The notes beneath the pieces are model-generated. The model saw only the letters and a program-made list of their open reading frames with translations, had not been told where the DNA came from and did no database searches. From Parabacteroides timonensis (lineage in GTDB: Bacteria > Bacteroidota > Bacteroidia > Bacteroidales > Tannerellaceae), in NCBI RefSeq assembly GCF_900128505.1, contig NZ_LT669941.1, forward strand, positions 855,526 through 919,525: a stretch of DNA of 64,000 nucleotides, read 5' to 3'. The stretch's first letter is position 1, and every line of letters begins with the position of its first letter. The position numbers and the translations under genes were made by a program. This document shows, piece after piece, positions 8,412 through 18,103 of this stretch.

Positions 8412-11228
8412 TTAAAACGTTTGCTTATCGTGCCAGATAACTTGTATATATTTTTCCAACCAGGGATAACGGATCTGTTTGAATGACCATGGAACGGATT
8501 CCAGCAAGATATCATATCCCCGCTCTTCTATGGTCAGTAACCATTTTTCTTTCTGCTGTTCCAACCGCCCGTTGCGATGAATGAAGGTTTCCTGAAAACC
8601 TCTCATAGAAGTACCGTCCATTTTCCTCCAGTTTGCTTTTACTGCCTTGATCAAACTGTCGGCTGTATTCTTTTCTTCATAGGTCAATTCTAACTGTTTC
8701 GGTAGTGGGATGTGCATCGGCAAGTTGACAAGCAGGCGGTTAAACACCAGTTCCATTTCCTGATATGTCTTTTCTTCCAGACAGGTCAGGTATTGCAGCA
8801 GGAATACAGCACGGATTTGCGATGCTGTGTCCTTAAATGTTCTCTTATCTTTGTCCAAATAATCAAGCATAATAAATAAGCGTGGAAACCACGGGTTAAA
8901 CAGACAAAGCCCTGCGTTAGTGATAAAGAAGTTATTGGAAACTTCTTTTTGTTCTTCATCATTTAAATAAGATCTTTCTTCCATAACATTTAATATTTGT
9001 TTAACAATATGTTTTGTTTCTTTTCTTTCAACTTCAGTTTTCTCTTGCGGGGTAGGAAGCGGTTGTACGAACGAGCGTATTCCTTCCGTCATATTCGATA
9101 TTTCAGTAAGCTGTGTTATCGGTGCTCTATTCGATTTTCCTGTATAAACAAGATACAAATACGACAGAAATTTGTGTTCCGTTTCTTCCTTTGTAAAACT
9201 TCTTTTACCTAATGTGTCCGTGTCTTGCATATAGAGTAGAAGGGCTTGCGAAAAAGCTGTTGAAAGAACCATACTTCCTCCGGTCAGGAAAGGGTAATCG
9301 TCTATTTTGTCCTGTATCCATTGCATTGTCTGTAACAATACCGATGCCTGATAAAAATTCACCCGCGTAATGCTTTGCAAGAGTTGAGATACAGAGATAT
9401 TGGCAGAAAGGAGAGGAATCATTTTGCTCTCTTTGGGTTGTTTTCGGAGCAAAAGAATCCAATCCAGAGGCTTTTCTACAGCCATCTTTTGCAACAACTC
9501 CCGTTTGCTGTCCTGAGAAATATTCGTATCTTCCAGCCAATTGATAAACCCCTTATCAGTATTCCAACAGCTTTCCAGCAATGTTTGAAGGGGATTAAAA
9601 TCGCTTTCACGGTGTTCCTTGTCTTTACAACTTTTCTCCGCCAGGCATAGTTCTGTCGTTACTAATTCGATGGCATCTTCATTGTCGGTATCTGTAATAA
9701 TCCGATAGATACATCGTAACAGTTGCCTGATATTATCCACTTCGGTTTTGCCTTGGCATCCGTTACCTATCCAGAGAAGCACAGCTTTTCGAATGGTAAA
9801 ATCCAATTGAACACTGGTAACCACATTCAGCCAGTCGATCTTCGGTGCATGGCTTTGTAGATAACTTCTCATTTGCTCCACCATTTCCATTGCAGTGAAT
9901 GAAATGGAAACAAGCAGTTGGTTTATGATAGCCATACTGGTTATCTCTGTCAATATAGAAATTAATGCATCCTCTTTGACTGCTACTGTTTGTAGCCAAT
10001 GTGTCAGTTTCTCCGGATTCTTTTTTGCATACAGAGTAATCAATATCCGCTTGTCTGTATCGCTTCGCTGTGTATCTTTCAGGAAAGCAGCCAAGGTGGA
10101 GATATCTGCCGGATAGCGGTTTTCCACCTTTTCTGATAACGGTATTTCTTTTCCTTCCTTTGCAAGCGGTAACTGAAGGAGCGACAGGTTCAGAAATATC
10201 CGGTACAGTTCCCGGTTGAAATAGCTGTCATGCATGGGCGAGCCATCGGGATTATGCGGTTGTTGGTCGTAGATCGCATTTAATACTTCTATATAATCGG
10301 TAGAACCGAATACTTCCAGTAGGAAACCGACAGTCAATTCCGCTTTGGAGAAGTAGAACGAATAGGTTTGCTTGTGGATAAACGTGAGCAACCGGTGATG
10401 TAAGTGGCGGATAAAATCGCTCTTGCCACCGAAGATAGCGAGACCATTGAACGGATAATACCGGATAAGCCACTCGTACAGGTAATGCCAGTAGGGCGGA
10501 AGATCGACTTCGGCGTGTTCTCCGGCTTCAACCTCCATGATCCGTTGGACGGATATGGTATCGAGTAGTTCTGCCATACTTAGTAGTGCGGTATCATTTT
10601 CCGCTTCGTGGATGAAACGTATGGGAATATCCGGCTTTGCCACCAAAAGCCTTACCAGGAAACGGCGTTTCTCATGTAGGGTGGCGGCCGGTTCAGAAAG
10701 TGCAGCGACATAAAGCCGGAGAAATACCTCTTCGTTATCTGCCTGCCAGAACAGACGCTGCAGAGCATTCTCCTTATTCAGACACAACTTCGATATCTTA
10801 TTGATGCAGGTTGATGATTGTGTCGCTATCCATTCCAGTTCTTCTGCCAGGTTGAAACTTTCGTCCGACCATTCCGCTTTCGGATAGCCATACTCCAGAT
10901 AAAAAAGCAGGTTTTGCAACCGGGAAATACCGGTACTTTCTTCCCGGCTTCCGGCAGATATATTCAACAAAGGCAAGGCTCTCTGTAATTTATCCCGGAG
11001 CCTACGCGGAAACTCCTGATAGAAATCCTCTTCCAGGATATCGCCCAGATCGAGATCGAGTAGTTCTATCTCATGTAGTACCTTTTCCTTATCATAAACG
11101 GACAGGCATTCTTCAACCACTTTTTCCACACAGGCATGGCAAAAGTTGTCCCAGTTGGCATACAATCCGTATGTAAACTGTTCATCTACTGCAGTGAACC
11201 CAAACGATATGTTGTCAATACGTATCAT
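8412..11228 (-). CDS. contractile injection system tape measure protein (Pvc14-like)
   Basis: The 938-aa, Leu-rich, helical protein starts with the family's typical opening: I-x-I-x-x-x-x-x-G-F, then IELLDLDLGDI at about 53-63. It also shows the repeated central pattern around RFLVRLL and HHRLLTF. The family is thought to set tail length during tube and sheath polymerisation and to sit inside the tube. The reading frame overlaps the upstream baseplate gene by 14 bases, which points to translational coupling. The position between the second baseplate gene and the DUF4157 gene is normal for these loci. A late segment (FNPWFPRLFIMLDYLDKDKR) is also typical of the family. Confidence 0.85.
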   Translation of the reverse strand: MIRIDNISFGFTAVDEQFTYGLYANWDNFCHACVEKVVEECLSVYDKEKVLHEIELLDLDLGDILEEDFYQEFPRRLRDKLQRALPLLNISAGSREESTGISRLQNLLFYLEYGYPKAEWSDESFNLAEELEWIATQSSTCINKISKLCLNKENALQRLFWQADNEEVFLRLYVAALSEPAATLHEKRRFLVRLLVAKPDIPIRFIHEAENDTALLSMAELLDTISVQRIMEVEAGEHAEVDLPPYWHYLYEWLIRYYPFNGLAIFGGKSDFIRHLHHRLLTFIHKQTYSFYFSKAELTVGFLLEVFGSTDYIEVLNAIYDQQPHNPDGSPMHDSYFNRELYRIFLNLSLLQLPLAKEGKEIPLSEKVENRYPADISTLAAFLKDTQRSDTDKRILITLYAKKNPEKLTHWLQTVAVKEDALISILTEITSMAIINQLLVSISFTAMEMVEQMRSYLQSHAPKIDWLNVVTSVQLDFTIRKAVLLWIGNGCQGKTEVDNIRQLLRCIYRIITDTDNEDAIELVTTELCLAEKSCKDKEHRESDFNPLQTLLESCWNTDKGFINWLEDTNISQDSKRELLQKMAVEKPLDWILLLRKQPKESKMIPLLSANISVSQLLQSITRVNFYQASVLLQTMQWIQDKIDDYPFLTGGSMVLSTAFSQALLLYMQDTDTLGKRSFTKEETEHKFLSYLYLVYTGKSNRAPITQLTEISNMTEGIRSFVQPLPTPQEKTEVERKETKHIVKQILNVMEERSYLNDEEQKEVSNNFFITNAGLCLFNPWFPRLFIMLDYLDKDKRTFKDTASQIRAVFLLQYLTCLEEKTYQEMELVFNRLLVNLPMHIPLPKQLELTYEEKNTADSLIKAVKANWRKMDGTSMRGFQETFIHRNGRLEQQKEKWLLTIEERGYDILLESVPWSFKQIRYPWLEKYIQVIWHDKQTF

Positions 11229-13464
11229 CCAGTGTATTCTTATCTTTGTCCTTTACCTTTTTTAATATCCCGTTCATCGTATCCTGCAGCATCTCTACGT
11301 CATCCATATATTGTTTAGCCAGCGCCTGTCGCCACAGTCTGTAACAGTCTTCGAACTCTTGCATGAAGGCAATATTCAACCAGTAAATCGTACCACTCAG
11401 ATGGGCGGGTAATATGGAACGCAACAAATCACGGCAGACTTCGCGGAAACGAGGTGACCAGAAGCGAGCCGTCCACGAGGGCAATACGAGCGACAGTTTG
11501 AACGGATGGGATTTGGAAAGCACCGGTTCGACGATGTAAAGTGTTTCACATGCATGGTTGAGTTCCTGCAGGTAATGGCGCAAGATGTTGGCAAATGCAT
11601 TCAGTTCTGCCTTTTTATTGGTTCGCCCGAGGTTCATCCAGATATTTTCCTCCCGGTTGCGGAATACCAGCATATATTCATTCTCATCGGCTAGCACGAG
11701 CCGGTAATTATCCAGGAAAATGCCCCCCCGGAACAGGCCGCTACTGATAAAGTTCTGGTTGAATACAGGCAGTTCCGTGCGTAACCGGCTGTATTGTTCG
11801 AATTTTTCATTCTCGTCTTCTGTCTGCTTTTCAGGAACAATAGGTTCCATATGGCAGTTTTCGAGTATTCGTTCATCAATCAGCCTGGCGTTTATGAAGT
11901 TTCGTGGAATTTTTCCTTTTCCGTTTGTTTTCATCAATATAAGATTATGGCTGGCCAGAACGTTTCCTACCGAACGGTTCTCGTTCCAACTGATGCCAAG
12001 TAGACGGCAGAACCATTCTTTCGCCATTGCTACATTTTCTTTTCCATCCGAATCGGTTATATTCCTTGCCTGGGCGCGATTCTTTATCAGATAAGCGATA
12101 TGCCGGAGGAAACCTGCACGGCGACGCAGTATTTCTTCTTCTGTTTCACCATAGTTATCAAATTCCTCCATCCATGCCGGTTGGCTTTCCACACAGTACA
12201 ACTGGTCGAGGAAATCCATATAGCGGCTTTTTAGTGCATATATATTATGGGAGACCGGGGCATTTATATCTTTTGCATCAATGGAGAGCAGACGATCCAA
12301 CTTTTTTACTTCCGATAATCCCTGCTCGATTGTCTGATCGTACAGTTTAAGATAGGCCTCGAAGGAAGTAGGAGGCTCCCGATCCGGGGAGAGGTTGTAG
12401 CATGCCGGGAAATCCCGTGCGATGGGATAGTGATGAAGTATGTCATGGTAAGTGCCTTTCAAGCCTGCCCATTGATAGTTCCGTTTTTCCTCCGGGATAT
12501 ATACCTTAGTATTATAAAGTTCACTTAATTGTTTTGTAAACTTCTCCATATCAACCTGTACCTGAGAACATCCGCAATAAATATCTACCTTCAAATCGTC
12601 TTTCTTGTGGGGTATTTTAAGACTATACCCTCCGGAGAAATTGGTCAGTGGCTCGTTGTTCTTCATCAGATAGCAGACGCTGAACGATTTGATGCCCTTC
12701 ACCTGCCAGAGTTTATTATACAGTTCATATTCGGTATTCTGCTGCCGGGGGATTACAACACGCACGGTATCGTCTGAACCCTCCAGCCATTCTTCGAGCG
12801 GCATGCCGGAGATTTTCTGTTCTTCCGGGGTGGAGATACTTACTGCACCAGATAAATAACGCAGGATGATCTGATAGATTTCTACCAGCATGAGGGTGGC
12901 ATCCTGTCCCGGCTCGATTTCGAATCTCGCATGAAACTCCAGTTCTTCGGGTTTCACGACAATGACCTGGTTAAGATATTCGCACAGGTTACGGTGTTCG
13001 TTGTAAACCTTCTGAACCTTCTCCTCCAAAGTCTCACTTTTTATCTCTTTATTAAAAGGAGGAAGAACGATCTTGACGGTGTAACCGCCGGTAGCCGGGT
13101 CACACTCTACCCATACATTCTCCAGTTCGGGGATATGAGAGAAGAACAACCTGCGGTAATCTTCTGTCGTGACGGGAGCCGTGGTATAGACTTCGCCGGG
13201 AGGGAAGAGGCCGAAACGCTTCGGGTTGAAGTTTTCACCTTCCCCTGTCAGGTAGTCTGCCAAATCGAAGCCCAGCTTGTAGCTTGTTTCCGTCAATGCA
13301 TAGTTGGCTATGTCGGCCAACGTCACACCGGGATCATGGACGTTGAAGTCCGTCCATACTTTTCCCGACAGGCGCTGCACTTCTTCCAACGTCTTTTTTT
13401 GCAGGTACGAGTATAGGTTTTCACCCTCTTCTTGTTGCCTGATATATGGTTCTTTGCCATCCAT
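11215..13464 (-). CDS. baseplate wedge protein (Pvc12-like)
   Basis: The 749-aa protein opens with a baseplate-type sequence: WTDFNVHDPGVTLADIANYALTE corresponds to the DPGVTLLEL segment seen in gp47/J-like baseplate proteins, followed by TTEDYRRLFFSHIPELENVWV. It probably forms, with the 1062-aa protein two genes upstream, the triangular wedge core that triggers sheath contraction. The rest is not recognisable by eye. It lies 29 bases after the 217-aa gene and overlaps the tape-measure start. The assignment as the second wedge protein rests on order and size. Confidence 0.75.
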   Translation of the reverse strand: MDGKEPYIRQQEEGENLYSYLQKKTLEEVQRLSGKVWTDFNVHDPGVTLADIANYALTETSYKLGFDLADYLTGEGENFNPKRFGLFPPGEVYTTAPVTTEDYRRLFFSHIPELENVWVECDPATGGYTVKIVLPPFNKEIKSETLEEKVQKVYNEHRNLCEYLNQVIVVKPEELEFHARFEIEPGQDATLMLVEIYQIILRYLSGAVSISTPEEQKISGMPLEEWLEGSDDTVRVVIPRQQNTEYELYNKLWQVKGIKSFSVCYLMKNNEPLTNFSGGYSLKIPHKKDDLKVDIYCGCSQVQVDMEKFTKQLSELYNTKVYIPEEKRNYQWAGLKGTYHDILHHYPIARDFPACYNLSPDREPPTSFEAYLKLYDQTIEQGLSEVKKLDRLLSIDAKDINAPVSHNIYALKSRYMDFLDQLYCVESQPAWMEEFDNYGETEEEILRRRAGFLRHIAYLIKNRAQARNITDSDGKENVAMAKEWFCRLLGISWNENRSVGNVLASHNLILMKTNGKGKIPRNFINARLIDERILENCHMEPIVPEKQTEDENEKFEQYSRLRTELPVFNQNFISSGLFRGGIFLDNYRLVLADENEYMLVFRNREENIWMNLGRTNKKAELNAFANILRHYLQELNHACETLYIVEPVLSKSHPFKLSLVLPSWTARFWSPRFREVCRDLLRSILPAHLSGTIYWLNIAFMQEFEDCYRLWRQALAKQYMDDVEMLQDTMNGILKKVKDKDKNTLDDTY

Positions 13465-13493
13465 CTTCGTTTCTTCTCGTTAGTTACAACGTA

Positions 13494-14147
13494 TTATCCT
13501 TTGTACATTTCTACAATCCGGCAATGTACTTCTCCGGAGGGCAACCGTTTCTTGCTGCGCATTTGCAAGCAAGGCTTACCGCCGTGATCCAACCAGCGGA
13601 AACGAATACTGCCCGACCAGCCCCACCAGTGCTTTTCCGGTGACTCTATCCGCTGCTCCATGAAGTTCAGCCAAATGGCGGTGACACGTGTCAACCGGCA
13701 AAGCTCCGTGCCCGGTTCGCGGAAAGAAGCGTAGATGCGGTAGACACGGCAGCCGAAACCTTCGCGGGAAACGTCGAGCGGCAGGTCGTGCCACTTTTTG
13801 TCGGCAGGGACGGTCAGGTAATCTTCGCCGGGAGTTGTTCCCCCTCCGCCTTTTGTCTTGTATGTCGATGCAGTGACCGTATCTTCCACTGTCAGGTTGC
13901 CGTGCAGGAGAAACGTTTTGTTTTGCGACACTTCCATCACGATCTCAGCCTGCTCGTTCTTTATGACAAGTGTTTTCTCGGGAGTCACGGCAAATGACCA
14001 GCCGGAATCAATTCTTATCACTTGTTCGTCTTCCACCAGATTCAGCGTGGAATCGATCAGTTCGGCGAACTGTTCTTCTGTAGGGGTTTTACCTTTTTTG
14101 AAGTAACCCTTCAGTGTATCTCTGTTTTTTCGGTTGTTCAGGTTCAT
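13494..14147 (-). CDS. possible tail-fibre or baseplate accessory protein
   Basis: The 217-aa protein has an N-terminus (about 9-35: DTLKGYFKKGKTPTEEQFAE and onwards) that resembles the start of many Bacteroidetes phage tail-fibre-like proteins, with a beta-rich stretch IRIDSGWSFAVTPEKTLVIKN and a glycine hinge GGGG near residue 100. The C-terminal half is aromatic and Arg/Cys-rich, with KHWWGWSGSIRFRWLDHGG. It sits between the two large baseplate genes, 3 bases after the first. No separate fibre gene is seen, so it could carry receptor binding, or it could be a structural plug. The function is an inference from position and the N-terminal likeness only. Confidence 0.6.
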   Translation of the reverse strand: MNLNNRKNRDTLKGYFKKGKTPTEEQFAELIDSTLNLVEDEQVIRIDSGWSFAVTPEKTLVIKNEQAEIVMEVSQNKTFLLHGNLTVEDTVTASTYKTKGGGGTTPGEDYLTVPADKKWHDLPLDVSREGFGCRVYRIYASFREPGTELCRLTRVTAIWLNFMEQRIESPEKHWWGWSGSIRFRWLDHGGKPCLQMRSKKRLPSGEVHCRIVEMYKG

Positions 14148-14150
14148 AAG

Positions 14151-17100
14151 CTATGTTATTATGAAGTTACCCTCGATCTCAGCTTCATTGATGCCGGCGT
14201 GGGGAGAAAGAAGTTCGATCTCTATTTTAGGAAGCAGTATGCTCCACAGGTATTTACCCTGTATAATTATGTCCTCGGTCTTTACATCCACGTGCGGCAG
14301 GCTCTTGCCGCCTACTTCCAAGGCAACCAGTTTCATCAGGTCTTCGTGGTTCGCCATGCGGGCATGCAGTTCCTTGTAGGAGAAACATTGCCGGAGAGCC
14401 GGTATTTCTCCTTTGCGGTACCACGGTGCGAGGTAGTTCTGCGCCAGCACCACCAATTGGCGGACGGCTTTGCCTTCGTCCTGCACGGTGTTCCATAAAA
14501 TCGCTTTGCAGTGAACCACCACCTGTTCATAAACGGGGTTGATTACGCGCAAAGGAATGAACGTAGGGGTATATTGCCGGATAACCTGTTGTATCTCCTC
14601 CAACTTCCAGGCCGAGGAGAGGTAATAACGGCTATCTTCCGTGCGGCTAAATATGACGAGACTGATTTCCGATGCGCCTATCTCCTGCGGCACAGGGATA
14701 CATTGTACCTTGTCCACTTCGGGGAAGTTTTCCAGAACAAGACGTTCGTAATCTTTTATCGTGATAGCCCGGTGACGGTTACTGATGCGTGAACTCTGGC
14801 GTATGGCTGTATCGGTATTCGTTTCGGCAGGCCTGCCTCCAAAGCCGGGTAGGGGTTGGAAGATACTTTCTATCCGCTCGTCCGGCTCGATTGTGCCTTG
14901 TATTGTTTCTGCAGGTAATGGAGAACCGTCTCCGTTCTGCGCTGTGAGCCGGATATAGTTCGTCCGGATATGGCGTATGGCAAGGCAGGACGACAGGTCG
15001 CCTGTTACGGCGGCGCGAAGCCATGCACGACCTTGCTTATCTGTATGACTGTCTTTTATCTTTTCCGGCAGCCTGATTTCTATGAAACCGCTTTGTGTCA
15101 ATCCCTGGGTTTCTTCGGCACGGATAGTGTCGGTGGCGATGGGAGACCATACATTCCCGTTCCAGAATTCCCAGGCCAGTTTGGTGACTTTGCCCGGCTG
15201 CGGACTGTTAAACGGTCTGTTTTCCTTTGGCAAGACCATGTCGAGGTACATCCGCACGGTTTGTTCTCCTTTTGCACGGAGGAAGGCGAAGTAGAGTTGG
15301 TTGTCTGCTGCAAATGCCGGCAGGAAAGTTTGTTCACTTGCATTATTTACGGGGAAAACCTCTTGTTCAGACAATACCGTGATGCGGCTCAACCGGATGG
15401 ATGAATTCGCTATATCGGTCAGTGTCGTTTCTTCCGAAGCGATGTACGAAAGTTCCACATCTGCCAGCTGGGGGACAACGGGTTCGGGAGGTAACTCCTT
15501 AAAATCCTTCTTTTTGCATCGGCTGTTATGGATCATCGTTTCGGTAAAGAGGGTGCGGTAGGCATCCGTACCGAAGCCGATAGAGGGAGCCTGCAGGGTG
15601 GCACGGAAGAAACCGTCACGGTCGCGGCGGTATTCGTAAGGGACAGATTCACTACGTGTCAGTAGCTTCTTCTCTGTTAAATCAAAGATTACCAAGGCAT
15701 CGCTGAGCGAACGGTCTGCTTTTTCCCCGGATGTATCAGTAGGATCGGGGGTGAACAAATGTTGCCTGATACCCTGGCAGGATTTCCATTTTCCGCCTTG
15801 TTGCCATTCGGTGGAGATGGTGAATGAGTTTATGTCGATTACTTGTCCGGCGGCAGCGGTATAATTTTTGTATAGTTTGTTGAACTCTGTTTCTGTTTCG
15901 GGCAGTTTCTTCCACTTGCCTTTCAAGCGGACTTCCTTCAACGGTTTGAGCCCCATTTCTTCATTACCGAAAAGGAACCAGGCTCCTTTTTCCGATTGCA
16001 GACCGAAAGGCTGGAAGGGTTGCGAGGTATCGACTTGCCCCAGCTCGTTGTAGAAGGTGAAGTTATGGATGGCAGATACGTTCGTCTCTATCTTTACGGC
16101 ATCGAATTTTAGCTTGGTTGCCCAATCGTAAGGGCACGGGGTTTCGCTTGCCAGTATCCGAAGAGAGGGATATTCGGTTGTCATGCCATGTGTATCTTCA
16201 GTGCAGGGAGCGGGGAGTATACCATCACCAGGAATTGTGATTTCGAAACATAACCAGTGATGGTTGTCTTCCATTTTGATCTTACAGGTGCACGATTGCT
16301 CTGTCCAGCCTTCTGCATTGCTGAATTGCAGGATAAAGCTTTTATCCGGTATACCAGGGAGCAGATTGGAAACTGTACCGGCAGTAATCCGGAAGTCGAC
16401 GTGAACTTTTCTTTCTCCTTCACCCAAGATGAGCATAGAGGATTCTATCATCCAGCCCAGAGGTAATACTTTGCTATGTTTATCGGAGAAGAGTTTTTCT
16501 GCTGATGATATGTCCGGATTGTAGATTGCTTGCTTACGGATGGACGTAGCTATTCTATTTTTTCGTTCGATGTATACGGCATTCGCCTCGGCGCATTGCA
16601 TGGGGGTGATGTATTCGTTGCGCACGGTTTGATAAAGCCGGTCTTCACCGGCGGTATTCTGTCCGGCCGGGAATGCCTGTTGGGCGGGTAGCGTGAAGCC
16701 GGCTGTGTTTTCTGCCGGGTTGACGACGATATAGGCGTTATCTTGTATTGCTCCTTGTGGGACGGCATGCAGGATGTCGCGAAGGTAGAGTGCTGGAAGT
16801 GTGGCAAAGCGATGGTTGAATGTTTGGGTGATTCCTCCGTAGTTACGCAGGTAAGCGAGAAGGAGGGACAGGGCGCCATCCATGTTGCCGTCGTTTTCGA
16901 TCTGTGCCAGGTAGTAGTCAAAATGCTCCCGGATGGAACGGATAGTGTTAAGCGTCCGGGACTTCTCCAAGCCGTCTTTCAGCTGTCGGGCGATCAGAAT
17001 AGAGGAAGAAGCATTGTTAATGGTTTTCCAATTCCTGTCGATATAGCGGTTCAGCCGGGCTATCCATTTGCCGGTCTCGCTTTGCCGGTCTCCGGTATCG

Positions 17101-17339
17101 GGCGATATATCTTGCCGGGCAATGTCTAGCAACACGGTCAGGACATGGTTTTCCCACAGGCTGACGAGCGTACCCTCCTTGCCGTCGTCATTACGATAAC
17201 GGGTGTCGCTGTTTGCTTCAGCCAGCCGGGGAAGCAGTTCGCGCCAGTTGCTCTCCAATGCCGGGAAGTTGTCGAGGCGGGGAGAGGAAGTTTCGTAGGT
17301 GTGACGGAGAAGGCCGCTGAGATTACTGGGGGTTGCCAT
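14151..17339 (-). CDS. large baseplate protein (Pvc11 / baseplate J-like)
   Basis: The 1062-aa protein has a C-terminal third typical of putative baseplate assembly proteins of the gp47/J group: RISNRHRAITIKDYERLVLENFPEVDKVQCIP, then a ferredoxin-like repeat region ending in SPHAGINEAEIEGNF. The middle carries beta-rich domains, including a carbohydrate-binding-like WEFWNGNVWSPIATDT. The N-terminus is a helical region with two EXXWRELLPRLAE-type segments. In Afp and PVC particles the corresponding protein is the gp6-like wedge. It starts 47 bases downstream of the probable cargo gene and leads the baseplate block. Confidence 0.85.
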   Translation of the reverse strand: MATPSNLSGLLRHTYETSSPRLDNFPALESNWRELLPRLAEANSDTRYRNDDGKEGTLVSLWENHVLTVLLDIARQDISPDTGDRQSETGKWIARLNRYIDRNWKTINNASSSILIARQLKDGLEKSRTLNTIRSIREHFDYYLAQIENDGNMDGALSLLLAYLRNYGGITQTFNHRFATLPALYLRDILHAVPQGAIQDNAYIVVNPAENTAGFTLPAQQAFPAGQNTAGEDRLYQTVRNEYITPMQCAEANAVYIERKNRIATSIRKQAIYNPDISSAEKLFSDKHSKVLPLGWMIESSMLILGEGERKVHVDFRITAGTVSNLLPGIPDKSFILQFSNAEGWTEQSCTCKIKMEDNHHWLCFEITIPGDGILPAPCTEDTHGMTTEYPSLRILASETPCPYDWATKLKFDAVKIETNVSAIHNFTFYNELGQVDTSQPFQPFGLQSEKGAWFLFGNEEMGLKPLKEVRLKGKWKKLPETETEFNKLYKNYTAAAGQVIDINSFTISTEWQQGGKWKSCQGIRQHLFTPDPTDTSGEKADRSLSDALVIFDLTEKKLLTRSESVPYEYRRDRDGFFRATLQAPSIGFGTDAYRTLFTETMIHNSRCKKKDFKELPPEPVVPQLADVELSYIASEETTLTDIANSSIRLSRITVLSEQEVFPVNNASEQTFLPAFAADNQLYFAFLRAKGEQTVRMYLDMVLPKENRPFNSPQPGKVTKLAWEFWNGNVWSPIATDTIRAEETQGLTQSGFIEIRLPEKIKDSHTDKQGRAWLRAAVTGDLSSCLAIRHIRTNYIRLTAQNGDGSPLPAETIQGTIEPDERIESIFQPLPGFGGRPAETNTDTAIRQSSRISNRHRAITIKDYERLVLENFPEVDKVQCIPVPQEIGASEISLVIFSRTEDSRYYLSSAWKLEEIQQVIRQYTPTFIPLRVINPVYEQVVVHCKAILWNTVQDEGKAVRQLVVLAQNYLAPWYRKGEIPALRQCFSYKELHARMANHEDLMKLVALEVGGKSLPHVDVKTEDIIIQGKYLWSILLPKIEIELLSPHAGINEAEIEGNFIIT

Positions 17340-17386
17340 TATCTTATAGTGTGTTTTCTATAAATTATATCGAAAGATTTTTTAAA

Positions 17387-17995
17387 TCACCACGCGTCAT
17401 AAACAAATACTCCGGGAGAGTCTTGATATAATTGTACATCAGGTATAGTCCCTGGTGCTGGAGCTGGAATTACTGCTCCAATAGAAGTATGAACTTGGTT
17501 ATATATTGTCATTGCCGCATTCTGTGCTGGAGCATTGGGATCAACAGCATTCAATGGAATATTTAATCCAGGATGTGGTATAGGAGCGAAACCAGCCATT
17601 TGTCCTCTTCCCACACCAACAGAAAAAGGATTGTTAGATTTAATCTCTCCATAGCCCCATCCTCCCGGAGTAATCTCTGCCAAATCGGCATATGTACCGC
17701 CATGTTGCCTTTCTACTTCTCTATTAGGAATCGGAGCAGGAGCAAAAGGTACTGCTCCATTTAAAAATTGGGTTTGAAATAATCCATGTATATGTGATCC
17801 TAGTGTCAAATTATTTCCCCAAGACGGACATTCTACATTCGTTCCTATACGTACTCGCTGTATGTTATTTTTATTTTTAGTTTCTAACAAATGAGAAGAC
17901 CTATTATCAACAAAAACATGTTTATTTAGTTCGGGAGTATGTTGGAGAACTAAGGTATGACTCAATTTAGGTCGATATTTTTTTTGTTCTTTCAT
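17387..17995 (-). CDS. probable eCIS cargo protein, PD-(D/E)XK-nuclease-like
   Basis: The product has 202 residues. Seen in the sequence: FVDNRSS at 28-34 and NNIQRV at 43-48, a leader shared with the DUF4157 protein of the same operon; Asp104 in YADLAEI; Glu117-x-Lys119 in YGEIKSNN; and Gln132 in GRGQMAGF. This D, ExK, Q order and spacing is the core of restriction-endonuclease-fold toxins. The C-terminal part is Pro/Ala-rich and ends FVYDAW. The gene is clearly AT-richer (roughly 40% GC in several rows) than the baseplate gene beside it (about 55%), suggesting a replaceable cassette. Inferred role: nuclease effector carried by the particle. No immunity gene is obvious next to it. The fold call has not been tested by any structure comparison. 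Confidence 0.6.
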   Translation of the reverse strand: MKEQKKYRPKLSHTLVLQHTPELNKHVFVDNRSSHLLETKNKNNIQRVRIGTNVECPSWGNNLTLGSHIHGLFQTQFLNGAVPFAPAPIPNREVERQHGGTYADLAEITPGGWGYGEIKSNNPFSVGVGRGQMAGFAPIPHPGLNIPLNAVDPNAPAQNAAMTIYNQVHTSIGAVIPAPAPGTIPDVQLYQDSPGVFVYDAW

Positions 17996-18103
17996 GATAA
18001 AAAAATTAAATAATATTACTTTCTTTTCAAACCTTTATCAGGTTTAGCCCCCCACTATCAGTTATTCTGGTGGTGAAGGGTCGAATTCGGTTTAATCTTC
18101 CTC

